Shown: positions 34,015 through 45,834, counted from the first letter of the stretch. The stretch: 64,000 bases of DNA from Hirundichthys speculiger (GCA_018398805.1 JAGFBZ010000860.1:601501-665500), one strand, 5' to 3'. Notes: a model not told the origin generated them from the sequence alone. Made by a program: numbers and translations.

Positions 34015-35488
34015 CTGTGGGAGCAGTAACATGCCATTCATCACTTACTACTCGACTACTGCGCACATCATGTCACTGAATGCTGGTCAGGTACTTTCTC
34101 TAAGCAACAGGGTGTGGATCTAAGACCCACAATGCTTATCTGCATGCGTATACTCATACATCAAGTTCCTTTGCCTTTCAAGTGCTCTGCAGCACTTTAG
34201 CCCATAATCCAGTCACCTCTGGTGACATTCATCCCTGTTTCATCCCTTTCCCTGCCTCTTTCCCCAGCTAGTTGTCTTCTGGAAGGCTGCCAGGCTGCGA
34301 AGTGTCAATGAGGGGCAAAGATAGGCCTTGTCTTTGCTCTACATACTGTGGGCGCTGTGTGGCAGGCCTGGCTGAGAGGAGATTAGACAAATATGGATGT
34401 TCCACATAAATACTTGCTCCTAGACCCACTTTGCTTTCCTCCCTTACCTTTTCTCCCCTCCACCCAGACATCTAACCTCATAAACTTCTTCATCGTATAA
34501 GGCAATCGTGGCCATCATATCGCATCATTGGCCACCCATCTACCGGCATTTGCAACTAAATCCCCTTAGGGCACCAAAGCTGTCTGTTCTGCTCTCATTT
34601 TTCATGTCATAGTAATGATGTGCACATAACTCAAGCCTGTGCAGCAAGTGAATGCATCCTTCCACAGGCGGCCAGATAATGCCAACTGACTGGTGCAGGA
34701 TTGCCGGGCCTTGAGATGCTCCATTCATGAGCGCATAATAGCTGATCGATAGCCATGACAGATGAATCCCTTTGTCTTCCTGACATTTGAAGAGGAACTA
34801 CATTAAATGAGAGGGACATTCGCTGTCAGAGACAGGAGGCTGACATGATGGCCTCAGAGGTCCATGTGCCTGAGAGAGACTCACTGGAGAAATCTTTCTG
34901 ACTTTGTAGGATATTGTTGCAGGATATTGACTGAAAATCCCTCGAAATTTAATTGCAATCTCTGTTCTATCAGTGTCTTGCATGAACAGGTATTTAATGC
35001 CGAATAAACACAGAGTCCATTTTCTGGAAGCTACTTACTGGTCCTTATGATGTCTTGGCATTAAATATTTTCCTAGCATCCTGGCAACTCAGTGAATCCC
35101 AAGCGATAATAGCTGTTTACAATAATGACTATCTCACATGGCTGCTTGTTGCCTGGCTGTGTCCCTCCGAAAGTCAATGCGGAATTTAACTGAACTAATG
35201 AAACACAGTTAATGAGTATAACAACTGAATTAATTAAACACAACTGTCTAATTAAATCTAAATGAACATATCACATTAGGCAGCCATCTTCCTGGATACA
35301 TAATGCTCTTCGTTGTCCTGTGGGAAAGTCATTGTGGAAGACCAGTACAGCAGCGGAGCCCTTCCTGTTTGACTGAACAATGACGAGCCACGACTTACAG
35401 AAGCTCGTCAGTTGGCAATCCAATGACCCATCGATGGATCAGTTTGTCATAAGGTTATATTCATTTTTAAACGGATTCAAAATAAAAC

Positions 35489-36081
35489 TAGAAAAGCACT
35501 TGGAGAGCGCAGACCTCCGCCAAGCGCAACAATTCCCCTATATAGCGATTTACACCATAAATATTAGTCGTACATACAGCACTGACAATATGGGGCCGCT
35601 AAAAAAGTACCATATCTTCCTTTATTTTGTGTTGCACACACAAATAAATAATAATGCTATAAAGATTTCATGCAATATTTGTTTCCAAAGTCAACATATT
35701 TAAATTTAACAACCTCAATGTATTCATAGAGATTGCGATAAAATCCATGTTCTGAATCAAGATCCGGATCAGCCTTTGAAATTTGATAGAGGTTCCCATT
35801 GTCAATCCCTGAGTCAAATTTCATGAGTTTTGGGCAATAATTAACAGAGATCAGAATCAGAATCAGAATCAGATTTATTATCGTCACTGAGCCAGCGTCC
35901 CAACACAGTGATATTGAGAAACAAAATTTTCAGCCCCATTGACCGCAATGTTATCAAAAATTTGAACGTGATCCAGAATCCAGGATTTCTTCCAGATCAC
36001 ACCCAAAATGATTTCATTCATCAGTTCTTCCTTTTAACATTTCTGACAACTCCTGAAAATTTCATCAAAATCCATCCTTTC
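35489..36081 (-). repeat. CCTCCGCCAAGGAGG-type repeat, copy C, with a LINE-tail insert
   Basis: Starts AGAAAAGCACTTGGAGAGCG and GACCTCCGCCAAGCG and follows the reverse of 4774-5190 until CAAAATCCATCC at about 36077, where the terminus is lost. About 110 bp near 35565-35710 is foreign. At 35850-35925 a tandem CAGAAT run plus TTTATTATCGTC looks like a retroposed LINE 3' end. Confidence 0.7.
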
Positions 36082-37404
36082 GGATCGTCTTGGTCCGAGT
36101 TTGATTTTTCTGGGCGTCACATCAACGAATGCAGAAGAAGAAGCTGCCTTTGGAGGCCACTCAATTCACAAACAAGTCACGTCAACGGACCTTTACACAG
36201 GAAGCGTTCCAAATTTACAAAGTTAATTATAATCCAACTAAATTCAAATCAGATCACAATTTAGTCCAATTCACTGTATATAAAGCAGTTAATTCCTATT
36301 GATGATTCAATGGAATCCAATTCAATTAAGTTGAGAAATTAAAAATGCCAAAAAAAAAAAAACAAGGCAGCCAAACCAGAGAATCCAACAGATTGCATTA
36401 AATCTTCACTTTAGTTGAATCTGCCATTAAAAACAACATATCAAACCCCAGAGTCGACAGTCACTAATTTTGTTACCTAATTTTGAGACATGGTTAGGAT
36501 CAGGAGTTTCTCAGGTCACTTTCACAGGCGTATCTGATTTGAGCCACGTGAATGGAAAAGTGACTGAATAAATGTCTGGACCTTACCAGACTGATGAAAC
36601 CACGACTGTTGCAGTTCTAAATGCAGTCATAACACTGACCCATGTGCTGTTCTACGTATGTCTGTTCTCACATTAACCAGCCTTTTCTTAAAATCTGTAA
36701 ATTTTCAGAATTCTAATGCAAGTTTAACACAAGAAACCACCACTCCTTTGCTCTTGCAATGCAATACTTACGATGTGATTTAGATGCAGGTCTAAAGCTC
36801 CTCAGTTCTGTGTGTGTGTGAAATATGAAACAATCTATGAATAAAGAAATGGCTGATGAAAACATGACAGGACAAAGATACCTTTCTAATTTTCTCATAC
36901 ACTGGAACATCAAACAAGACTCAGGATGTCTTTGTAGCTACAGCCGACTGTTTGCTTACAAGTTGAACAAAAGAAGCTGCCACCCTGTACAAAACCTCAT
37001 TTCTTCTTCTTTCATGTGCCACCTTACCTTTGTCTTTCAGTGTAACTCAGCTTTATGAAACGTTACATAAGTCAGCTTCCCTCAAAGTCTTGGACATCAG
37101 AGCTTCAGAGCAGCGCTTTAATACACCCGGGGCCAGATACACAATCAATACACGGATAGAAAAAACCGCCCTGGCACTTTTTGCTGTACACAAACTGATA
37201 TTTATAGAAGAAGAATGTGCAGCTCAGACATCGTTCAGACTGTGGTGAAGTTAAAATGACAATAAAAGAGAGAGAGATAAAAAAGATAATAGGTGACAGG
37301 ATTTATCGCAGAACAATTTCACCGGAATTTTTTTTAAGTATCTATTTTGTTTCTTGGCCAGTTTTTATGCTATGCAGTACCTTCATTTGCTTGTGAATGT
37401 TTTT

Positions 37405-37620
37405 CTCCAGACCCTCCAGCTTTCTCCCACAGTTTAAACACATTGATGTTACACTCATTACAGTTTCTAAATTGCCCGTAGGAGTGAGTGTGAACATAGC
37501 AGTTCATCTCATTTGTCTCCGTTTGGCCATGTGATGGACTGTGAAGGGTGTAGCTCTCGTCTGAGGACCTGTGATCCTGAACAGGATGAAGAGGATATAA
37601 AAAAAATGGATGGATTGAAT
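37405..37620 (+). repeat. LINE 3'-end type fish repeat
   Basis: Contains TCTCCCACAGTTTAAACAC, TCTAAATTGCCCGTAGG, GTGATGGACTG and CCTGAACAGGATGAAGAGG, ending AAATGGATGGATTGAATAA. These are landmarks of a very common fish LINE 3' region. Non-coding. Confidence 0.65.
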
Positions 37621-38089
37621 AAATAACTGAAAAACCACCCACCTAAAATCAACCATAGGCTCTTTCATAAAAGAAGGTCTTAAGTGTCGACTGAAAAGCC
37701 TGGTAGCTGGTTCCACAGGAAAGGAGCTTGAAAACTAAAAGCTCTGCCTCCCATTCTGGACTTGGACACTCTGGGAACTGTTCATAAATCAAGCCTATAG
37801 TTAGTCTAAACAATAGTGTGTTACGGCTAATAGCCATAGCGACAGTTATAGGAATGGCTGAAGCCAAGATTAAAGCATGCTCGTCTTAAACGTAGCCTCG
37901 CCATAGCTATGTTGCTATAGGTCTATGCTGCAGGGAGACACCAACATGATCTGCTGAGTGGTGCCCTCACCCCTCTTCTCTCCACTCTTTTCCTCTTCTT
38001 CCTTCAGCTGAATCCAGATTTGTTAATTAGGAGAACCTCATAAATGTAACTGTACTTCATTGTCCCTGTAGTTTTTTGAGCTGTCCCTA

Positions 38090-38808
38090 TCACCCTTTCT
38101 CTTCTTTTCTGTATATGTTTGCGGGCCAGAGTTTCCAGAGCTACATACTGACCTGCAGTTCCACCCTCTGACTATCCCAGCCTTGACCTCCACCTGACTA
38201 TATAGATGTCTCTGGGATATCAACTAACATGCTGACCTAAAGTCTGATCCTCTGACCACCTCAGAGTTGCTGCCTACACCTGTTTATATAGTCATCTCTG
38301 TAGATCATGTACTAACAATGAACCAGTCAGAATAGAAGTACATGGAATTCTTAGTTCTTCAGCGAAAGGATAATTACTATTAATATATTTTGTCCTATAT
38401 AATATTGCTAATATATCTGTGCCTCCTGTGTCCTCCATCCTCTCTGTCCTATCTGCCTCCTCTTTTCTTCCTTTACCCAGCTGGTCTTTAGCAGGAAGGT
38501 CCCTCCATATGATCCAGGTCCTGCTCGAGGTTTCTTCCCTCTTAAAGGGGAGTTTTTCCTTTCCACCTTATGGCTTAAAGGTTTTCTCCCGCTTGGGAAG
38601 GTTTTTTACTTGCCATTGTTTCTTTAATTAGGATTTAATAATATTATTTATAGTTAATAATTTTTTCTCTGAGGCTCATGCTCTCGGTCTCTGAAAAGTG
38701 CACACTTTGAAATGACAATTTGTTTTGCAATAGCCTCTATACAAATAGAGTCGAACTGAAAGTTGAATTGACTCCATATAAATAGAGTTGAATTGAAAGT
38801 CGAATTGA
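38090..38808 (+). repeat. GATCCAGGTCCTG-family repeat, copy R2
   Basis: The longest copy, with internal repeats of CTGACC-type segments (38140-38260), the conserved TATGATCCAGGTCCTGCTC core near 38507-38530 and a tail of repeated AATAGAGTTGAATTGAAAG units up to about 38808. It directly abuts the L2 relic. Confidence 0.7.
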
Positions 38809-39940
38809 AACCAGCAGACTGAGACCAAGGAGCTCTGGGAGGTTGATAGGGAACAATGAAGTTTTTTAGATAAGATGGGGCCAGGCCATTTAGGCCACTC
38901 ATAAGGAGATTTTTGAATTGAATCCTAAACTGAAAAGGTAAGGTGTTGTGAAGCTAAAACAGGGGAGATGTAATCTCTTGTGGCAGTTGCAGTCAGAACT
39001 CTGGCAGCACCATTTTAGATCAACTGAACCATTTTAATGGAATTATTTGGACATCCGGCTAAAATACCATTGCAGCGGTCCAGCCTTGATGTAACAAATG
39101 CATGTATTAGTTTTTCTGCATCAGAATGGGAAAGGAATGTTCCTGATTTTTGAGATATTAAAGAGATGGAAAAAAGACACTCTAGAGACCTGTTTGATAT
39201 GGAGTTTAAATGACAAATTAAGGTTAAAGATGACTCCAAGGTTTCTCACAGTGGTGCTGGAAGTAAAACTAATGCCATAAAGAGAAATTAAATTACAGGG
39301 TACTGAATTTCTGAGGTATTATTTCAGTTTTGCTAGAATTTAGGAGGTTTTATATGTCTGATGCAGGCCTGTAGCTTCAGGATTGTATTAGTGTGATGGG
39401 GCTTCATCAATAAAAAGAGCTTAGTGTTGTCAGCATAACAGTGAAAGTTGATGTCATGATTTCTTATGATGTTACCTAAGAGAAGCATGCAAAGAGTGAA
39501 CAAAATTGGTCCCAGTTCAGAACCCTGTGGAACACCAAAGCTGACTCTGGAATGTATGGAGGACACACCATTTACATGGACGAACTGGACTCTGATAAAT
39601 ATGACCTCAATCAGCCCAAAGCAGAATCCTTGACCCAATAAACTGCTCAACTCTACGTGGTAAAATATTGTAGTCAGTGGTTTCAAAAGCTGCACTGAGG
39701 TCCAACAGAAAAAGCACGGAGAGAAAACCACTGTCAGAGGCAGTGAGGAGGTTATTTGCAATTTTAATTGTAACTGTTGCAGTGCTATTATGAACCTTAA
39801 ATCCAGATTGAAGCTCATCATGTAAACAGTCACTCTGTATATGACCAATTAGTTGTTTGAGGACAACTTCTTCAAGGATTTTGGACACAAAGGGAAGTTT
39901 ACAAACAGTTGACTGAATCATTGGGTTTAACAGCTAGTTT
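38809..39940 (-). pseudogene. L2-type LINE reverse transcriptase relic
   Basis: Decayed minus-strand frames follow the RT order. First is LPFVSKILEEVVLKQL (39900-39850), then SVLFLLDLSAAFETTDYNIL (motif A region, normally D-L-S-A-A-F-D-T), then FGVPQGSELGPILFTLCML (motif B, normally VPQGS-x-LGP), then FHCYADNTKLF (motif C, YADD changed to YADN), then LSHSDAEKLIHAFVTSRLD, and a terminal NGLAPSYLKNFIVPYQPP. Frame changes and stops separate the blocks. This belongs to the L2-like clade of non-LTR retrotransposons and is inactive. Confidence 0.85.
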
Positions 39941-40228
39941 AAATGACTATGGTACTTTACTAGTTTATAATGAAATATTAATATGGTCAAGCAGAGAGGA
40001 GTTAATGAGAAACTAAGTTAATTCAACCACTTTATTTTTCTAAAATTAGTACAAAACAAAGTCAGTGATGTTCTGTCCATATTTCTGTGTCCTTTTTGCT
40101 GTTTAAAGCAGCTTATCTCCTTGTTGCTCCAAGTTCTCAGTTCAGTGAAACTAGTCATTTCAATTTAGGAAAGTGCACATTTCCTTTTAGCAGCAGGCAG
40201 CCTGTAGGACATCATTTAAAACCTTTAC

Positions 40229-40568
40229 CTGCACACATAATCTGACTTGCAGATCCTCAGCTGGACCAGACAGTTGGGCTTGTCCTTCTCTTCGTAGGAG
40301 CAGGATGGAACGATGGTTTGCCTGCGACGCTCTGCACAGGCTGTGTCGGTGCAGGGACAGAACAGCAGCTCGTGGGTGTAGTCGGGGGGAACGCGGTCAA
40401 AGAACTTTCTCAGCGCCTTGTTGCACTTCGGTCGGTTACATGGCCCCGAGCGGGCGGACGGCTGGATGCAGGCCGAGACGTACTCCGTACGAAGCTTCTG
40501 ACATGTCTCATCTATGTTACATGCCTTGGCAGCATCCAGGCAGCGGTTCACTGTTGTTACTTCAGACT
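40229..40568 (-). CDS. gfra4: GFRA4-like receptor, exon C (second cysteine-rich domain)
   Basis: The acceptor is TTTCCTCCTTCCAG (AG at 40570-40569) and the donor is TGTGTGCAG|GTAAAGG (GT at 40228-40227). The 340-bp exon begins with two bases of a Glu codon and ends with two bases of an Arg codon, matching exons B and D. It encodes [18 protein letters not shown] at its start, [39 protein letters not shown] and [17 protein letters not shown], with 13 cysteines. This is domain 2 of GDNF-family receptors, the ligand-binding domain; the RRRQT arginines lie in the region that contacts ligand in GFRA1. FDRVPP, FCPC and QTIVP favour GFRA4 over GFRA1/2. GFRA2 is the main alternative. Confidence 0.97.
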
Positions 40569-40816
40569 CTGGAAGGAGGAAACAAACAAACAAAAAAAAG
40601 ACTTAAATGAGCGGTAGAGGGGGCGGATCGATCCAAATATCAATAATATCGATACCAACGCTGGTATTGATATCGATCAATACTCAAGCTTTTTTTCTTT
40701 TCTTTTTTTTTCTTTCCAACAGAGAGTATCCAGGTAGATCAGAGTGGTCATCTTCAGCGTCAACTCATATTAACTTTCAAAGTACATGTTACTTAAGTCA
40801 CATGTTACTGGAGCCA

Positions 40817-40855
40817 AGCCGGTCCCTATTAACCGCGAAAACTAAGGGATCACTG
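40817..40855 (+). mobile_element. pogo/Tigger-like MITE, terminal fragment
   Basis: GGTCCCTATTAACCGCGAAA and AAGGGATCACTG followed by TA equal the right end of copy 3. The rest is missing. Confidence 0.75.
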
Positions 40856-40942
40856 TATAATATAAAAGGTGGACTAGAAAAAACATTATGAACAAAAATT
40901 CAACTCCAAGGAATATTTACACAAAAATGTTGAAGACATTAA

Positions 40943-41350
40943 AGGTAGGGTAGGTGTTCTTTTTTTTGCAGCACTTTTTACAATATTGCCTGAAAACCTT
41001 TTCACATTCCCATTGCACCCACTGAAATAAAATGTTTGCAAAAAAACGAAACATTTTGGTCCAGTCTAGAGGGTATAATCAGAGAAAAAACTCTGACCAA
41101 TCAAAATAGTCATCATCATTACTTTCATTGGCTGCCTAATACGTCCATCAAATATCAATGCACTCCCACCCACCCCTCCCTTCCTCCCTGCGGTTCATGT
41201 AGTCGTGAATCGTGTGAAGGCGTGGTTTCGAGGGGTTAACTGAAGAGGAGGAGGCGGAGCCTTTGGGAGGAGGGAGGGAGTGTACATTTTCAAAATCTCA
41301 CTTGAGTTGGATTGTTGGAACTGTTTTTTCAAAGAACACCTACCCCACCT
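40943..41350 (-). mobile_element. TTAA-type MITE, copy 2
   Basis: 408 bp, nearly identical to 5439-5845 in reverse orientation. Ends AGGTAGGGTAGGTGTT and AACACCTACCCCACCT are flanked by TTAA at 40939-40942 and 41351-41354. Confidence 0.88.
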
Positions 41351-41426
41351 TTAAGTTTGATGAAATTTTATTCTTGGCTTTAACAAAATAATCCAAAGAC
41401 AAAAATCACAAAAGTTCATTATAGAT

Positions 41427-42241
41427 TAGGGATGTAACAATATGGAAAATTTGATATCTCGATTATAGTGACCAAATTATACCGGTTTACAATATTATCG
41501 TGATATTCCTAATTGCTGTACAAATGTCTAAAAAAATTTCTAACCCTAACCCTAACGGAGAAACAACTGGCACAGAAAGAGGTTTTATTTTAAATGAACA
41601 AAATAAATAACAGGAACAAAGCTTATTTGTCTGGTGCAATTTTAAATTAACACTTTCACAACCATAGTCGGTCAAAATATACAAACAATTATCAGAAACA
41701 AAAATTATAGTGCAAGTTCAAATGTGTATTAATGTGGAAATAAAAAAACAGTTGTTTAGGAGCCAAATATGTTGTTCTGAATTGTAGTTCACTCTGTGTG
41801 TCTGTGGGTGTCGCTGTGTTGTTACCTGAGGGTCAGGTATAAAGGTAGCTGCCTGTTATTGGTTAGGTGTTGGACCCAGAAGGGCAAAAGGTTTTTGACC
41901 GCTGTGGTGCTAACTGCCAGCGTTATGGTTGTCGGATCAGTTATTGGAATAAATAAATATTTCAACTGCATCAGAAGAACATCGTTCCGGTCATTTTTCG
42001 ATGTAATTTTTCAATGTCCTGTGTGCTATCACTACTTTCTGCCATGCTCACGTTAGGATGCCGAATGTTACAAGCTACAAATTCACGTGAAATACAGTCG
42101 CAAGTCACTCACAGACTTGAATGAGGCTGATATTACATATCCCGGTAATCGACCGCGATAATGAGATGAAGTCAAACATAAACTTTAATCGTTATCGCGT
42201 AAAATTTTACCGCACTTTACCATAATACCGCTCCATCCCTA
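41427..42241 (+). mobile_element. hAT-type element, complete, with telomere-like patch
   Basis: TIRs TAGGGATGTAAC and ACCGCTCCATCCCTA. Flanks ttatagat (41419-41426) and tgatagat (42242-42249) agree at 7 of 8 bases. It is the same family as 1167-2286. At about 41541-41556 it contains CTAACCCTAACCCTAAC in place of about 100 bp present in the other copy. Non-autonomous. Confidence 0.85.
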
Positions 42242-43345
42242 TGATAGATTAAGCTTAATATGAAAAAGTATCGGTATCGGCAATACTGGCCCTGTATTTC
42301 CTTGGTATTGGATCGATACCAAAATTCCCAGTATCGCCCAGGTCTAATGAGCGGTAGATGGCTTTTCATGCTTCTTTGTGGTTTTATAAAACCAAATCAG
42401 AGAAAAGGCTGGAAAATTAATCTAAGGCCTAATTAAAGCTGGAAGTCACTTCCCATTCTAACCTGTACACTCAGTTGCACAGCTGCATTTACAGATGAAA
42501 AAATAAACATGAGCTTGGGCAACAAACTAAACAAAAATGATGATTATTTGTAAAAAAAAAAAATCCTTCTCGTAATGAATAGAACATGATGGTGTTTAAA
42601 TATTGAATGAATCTGGGCTCTGGATGGGTTTCAGCCAAGGCCTAATGGCTGAATGTTTCATTCTGCTGGGTTAACTCGGAGTGGCAGCTCTGAAGATACG
42701 GCCCCTCCATCTCTCCAACCACACAACAAGGCCTGTAATTACCGCTCCTTCCCCTTCGTCCATCTATCCAGCCCTCCTTCCCTTCGTCTGGGACCATCCC
42801 TCACTCACCTGATTCTCTCCTTCACTCGCCATTTTTTTCTCTCGCTACGTGCCCGCTGCTGTGCTGCTCTCTCCCCCACTCCATCTGTCTCTTCCTTTCC
42901 TCTCCTCCGTTCAGCTCCCTTCAGTTTCTCCTCCATCTATTGTTCCCAAACTTTGCTCTGTGCCCGTTCTCCCACGGACGTACTCTGTAATGAGCAGGCT
43001 CTGTGAAGGCGGTGGAAAGCCCCTTTTTAACCACGTCTTGTTTTTGGCTGCATTATCCTCCGTTCCATCATCATATGCTCATGTATTTATTTATCTGTCT
43101 ATCTGGTAGATAGTGTTCCTCATTAGTTTGTAAAAGGGCCTGTTGTTGTGTCTCTTGGTGAATTCGACTGACCAGGCTGTCATATGAAATGAGGACGACC
43201 TTGCAGAGCGAGCTAACAGCCCGCCACAAAGCACAGGCGACTGTATTCCCAACGTAACTGCATGGAGGCCTGGTCGACTGAGGGACTGGACTTTGACTAA
43301 TTGCACCCTTTGGCAGCATTAATGAGAAGGACAATATACATATAT

Positions 43346-44462
43346 TAGGGCTGGGCAAGTTATTATCGCGTTAACTCATTAATTTATTAACGGCGACATT
43401 TATTTTATCGCGCGTTAACACATGTTGCTCATGTGCTTTTGTTTTAAAAAGTCTGTTACTGGCTGCTGCGGAACCGTGAAAACAATTGCCAGCAAACATG
43501 CAGAAAAGCTAAAAAAGACATGGGAGAAAAGTAAAAATCTGTGAACTTTACAGTTCGGGTAGCAACTCAGGTAGCAATATTAACAATTCTGTCTGAAAAA
43601 ATAACTTTCAAACCCCTTTGTTCAAGACGATCACGGCATTCCTCCATGTTCCATCAGATCTGCTCCATGTGTTCACTGTCCTGCTGTTCTCTAGCTGGTT
43701 ACTGCAGTGCGGCTCCATCTAGTGGCACAGATGTGTAATGACAACAGAAGGTCTATTCCTTGATTATAAAACAAAGCCATTTCAGGGTCACGTAAACCAG
43801 ACAATAAAATATTAAAAACAAATTCAGTCCCATGGCCTGTTTGCTAAAATTGAAATATGAAAAAACAGGCATTTTTTTCTGTTAGATTAAAAAACTGAAA
43901 AAAAGTCACTTTTTGATTGACAATTGAAAATGGATAAAAAAAAACAACTGATACACAGATAATAACGGATTGATAAAGTTACTGAACTTTAACACGGACA
44001 TTTTTATTTTAAAGTTGTCCCAAATGGACGATTCAACAGAAACAAGGTTATTTGTAACAACTGCCAAGTTGAACTCCCCGTTAAATGTTTTTGCTGTTAC
44101 CTCAGAAATTACCTGTTTTAATGTTCTGATTGTGCTGAGCCACAATCATTTTGTTGGATTTTGTGTTGTAGACTTTTTTTTATTTTTCATAAAAACAGGA
44201 TGACATTAATGCCCTGGCAGTGGCAATAAGCTTTATTTTATTTGACATTTTTTAAGATGAGATTTACACTAAATATGTGTTTCTGACAAGTGCTGATGTT
44301 AAAAGTGTTTGAACAACAAATGTTATGGCACTTTAGTTCATATGGCAGCAGAACATTTAAATAAAAGTGACCTTTACACTACTTTTGAATTCATTATCTG
44401 ATTTTCCATATACAATGCGATTAATCGTGATTAATCAGAGAAATCATGCGATTAATCACCAT

Positions 44463-44494
<32 letters not shown>

Positions 44495-44691
44495 GGCACT
44501 AGCGGCCTTTATTTGATAGTGGAGAGAGACAGGAAGGGGGCAGAGAGACGCGGCAAAGGGTCGACAAGCCGGGAGTCGAACTCACAACCAGCTGCATGGG
44601 GCCTGTAGCCTCTGTATATGGGCCGCCTGCCCTAACCACTGCGCTATCGGGGTGGCCCGCGATTGAAAATTTTAATTGTTGCCCAGCCCTA
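43346..44691 (+). mobile_element. hAT-type element (TAGGGCTGGGCAA) with a SINE inside
   Basis: TIRs TAGGGCTGGGCAAG and TTGCCCAGCCCTA. The 8-bp duplication acatatat is perfect (43338-43345 and 44692-44699). Sub-terminal ATTAATCG/CGATTAAT repeats are typical of this fish family. An inverted relative lies at 47576-48712. Minus-strand and plus-strand frames shared by both copies are short and unrecognised. Confidence 0.9.
44468..44661 (-). mobile_element. tRNA-derived SINE
   Basis: On minus it reads TAGCGCAGTGGTTAGGGC (A box), then GAGTTCGACTCCC (B box), a short tRNA-unrelated body and a 27-base A tail. ATTGAAA flanks it (44461-44467 and 44662-44668) as target duplication. The two internal promoter boxes are those of RNA polymerase III tRNA genes. 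The tRNA fold is degenerate, so it is a SINE and not a tRNA gene. It is inserted in the hAT element 43346-44691. Confidence 0.85.
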
Positions 44692-45834
44692 ACATATATG
44701 TTTTGATGTAGAGTCGCTGTGTTTTTGTTCACAATCTCCATTTTTATTTTAAACTCCAAGTCTTCCAGTACAACCATTGTGTTGAGCTGTCCCTGACTTG
44801 GACGACTGTAGGCAGACTGCAGTCATGCTGTGAACTATTCAATGCTTTCAGACTGCAGGAACCCGAGAAGACGAAGTTCCACCTCTTTTTTTGTGTGTGT
44901 GCACAACACGGGAAGTGTGGTTAGTCTGTTTTAAACTTCTACCTTGGACTGGGAATATTCTCAGTCACCAGTTTGACTCCTTTGCCAACACAGAAGAAGT
45001 CAGTTATGTAGGCGGCTCTTCAGCGCGACCCAGGACCCGAGGACAACGGGTTCAGTGCTAAAAGAGTGGGGCCACATGTGAATCAGATGTGTCCTCTGTG
45101 TGCGCCCACCTTTACTTAACACCGTGCTCTTGTGATGACTTGGAACAGATGTTAATACCAGGTGTAAAACGGGGCCACCGTTCAGAAGTAGAGCAGATGT
45201 GAGCACGAGCAGAGATTTTCTGAGCAACTTGTGAGCGAGCAGTGCAACCGAAATGATCCGCTGTTGACTGAAGATGTCATGTCAGCGTTCCGACCTGAAG
45301 TTTGATTTTAACCAGAGGGGGAGGTTCCTCAGTCCCGATAAATCCAGAAAGCCCCTGGAACTGTTTATTCCAAAGCGTATTACATCCATTGACCTGATTC
45401 TGTAATTACGTTCCCCCACCCAGTGCATGCATGTATTGACTCTTCATGCTGCGAGGCGACAGCGCTAACCACCGCACTCACATGCAACCCTGAATCTGTA
45501 ATATTCAGCAGGAAATATCTCAATAGTGAGACTGCGATGCCGTCCAGAACAGTGATACGTTTAGTTAGATGCCTCTATTGCATGGTTGAAGTGATCTGTG
45601 TGTCTTCAACCTATTGGACTGTAATTGACTACATGGCACTAGGCTACTCTGATACTATGTTCACAGTTTTTTATTAGATTTAAAAAGGGGAAAAAACATT
45701 ATTTGTATTTATATTTTGTAATTTCAGACATTACAGTACTGTACTGACAGTACAGTACTTGGAATTATATGCAGCATTTTCTCCTTTTTTTGACTGCATA
45801 GCCAGTTTACATGTGTCGCTTTCATCCATAGAAC

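Larger units (their letters stand above)
34015..40228 (-). other. Intron between exons C and D (6,214 bp)
   Basis: From 34017 to about 35480 no repeat family is recognised, and the sequence is rich in TAATTA/TTAATTA-type motifs (35190-35280). This is the longest repeat-free block near an exon and a candidate regulatory region. Repeat copy C, a LINE tail, repeat R2 and an L2 relic fill 35489-36081 and 37405-39940. 36082-37400 and 39945-40225 hold nothing I recognise apart from a poly-A run at about 36349. Confidence 0.85.
40615..42346 (+). mobile_element. hAT element with three nested inserts, 46 bp upstream of exon C
   Basis: Ends TAGAGGGGGCGGATCG and CGCCCAGGTCTA. The 8-bp target duplication ATGAGCGG is perfect (40607-40614 and 42347-42354). 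The host element consists mostly of CGATA-rich ends (40615-40700 and 42255-42346). Inside are a Tigger MITE end, a TTAA MITE and another complete hAT. No transposase is seen. On the gene strand the insertion lies just beyond the polypyrimidine tract of exon C. Confidence 0.85.

Noticed and set aside
33696..34079. 127-codon plus-strand frame
   Set aside because: It overlaps exon D in antisense. The minus-strand reading has consensus splice sites, correct phase and a family motif; the plus-strand product matches nothing.
40305..40617. Plus-strand frames of about 100 codons across exon C
   Set aside because: Antisense by-products of a GC-rich coding exon. They run into intron sequence and have no domain features.
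41540..41556. Internal telomere array marking a chromosome fusion
   Set aside because: Fewer than three telomere units within a transposon copy; a repair patch explains it better than a fusion.
44468..44661. Possible tRNA gene
   Set aside because: A and B boxes are present, but the acceptor and anticodon arms do not fold as a tRNA, and the A tail plus target duplication show a SINE.
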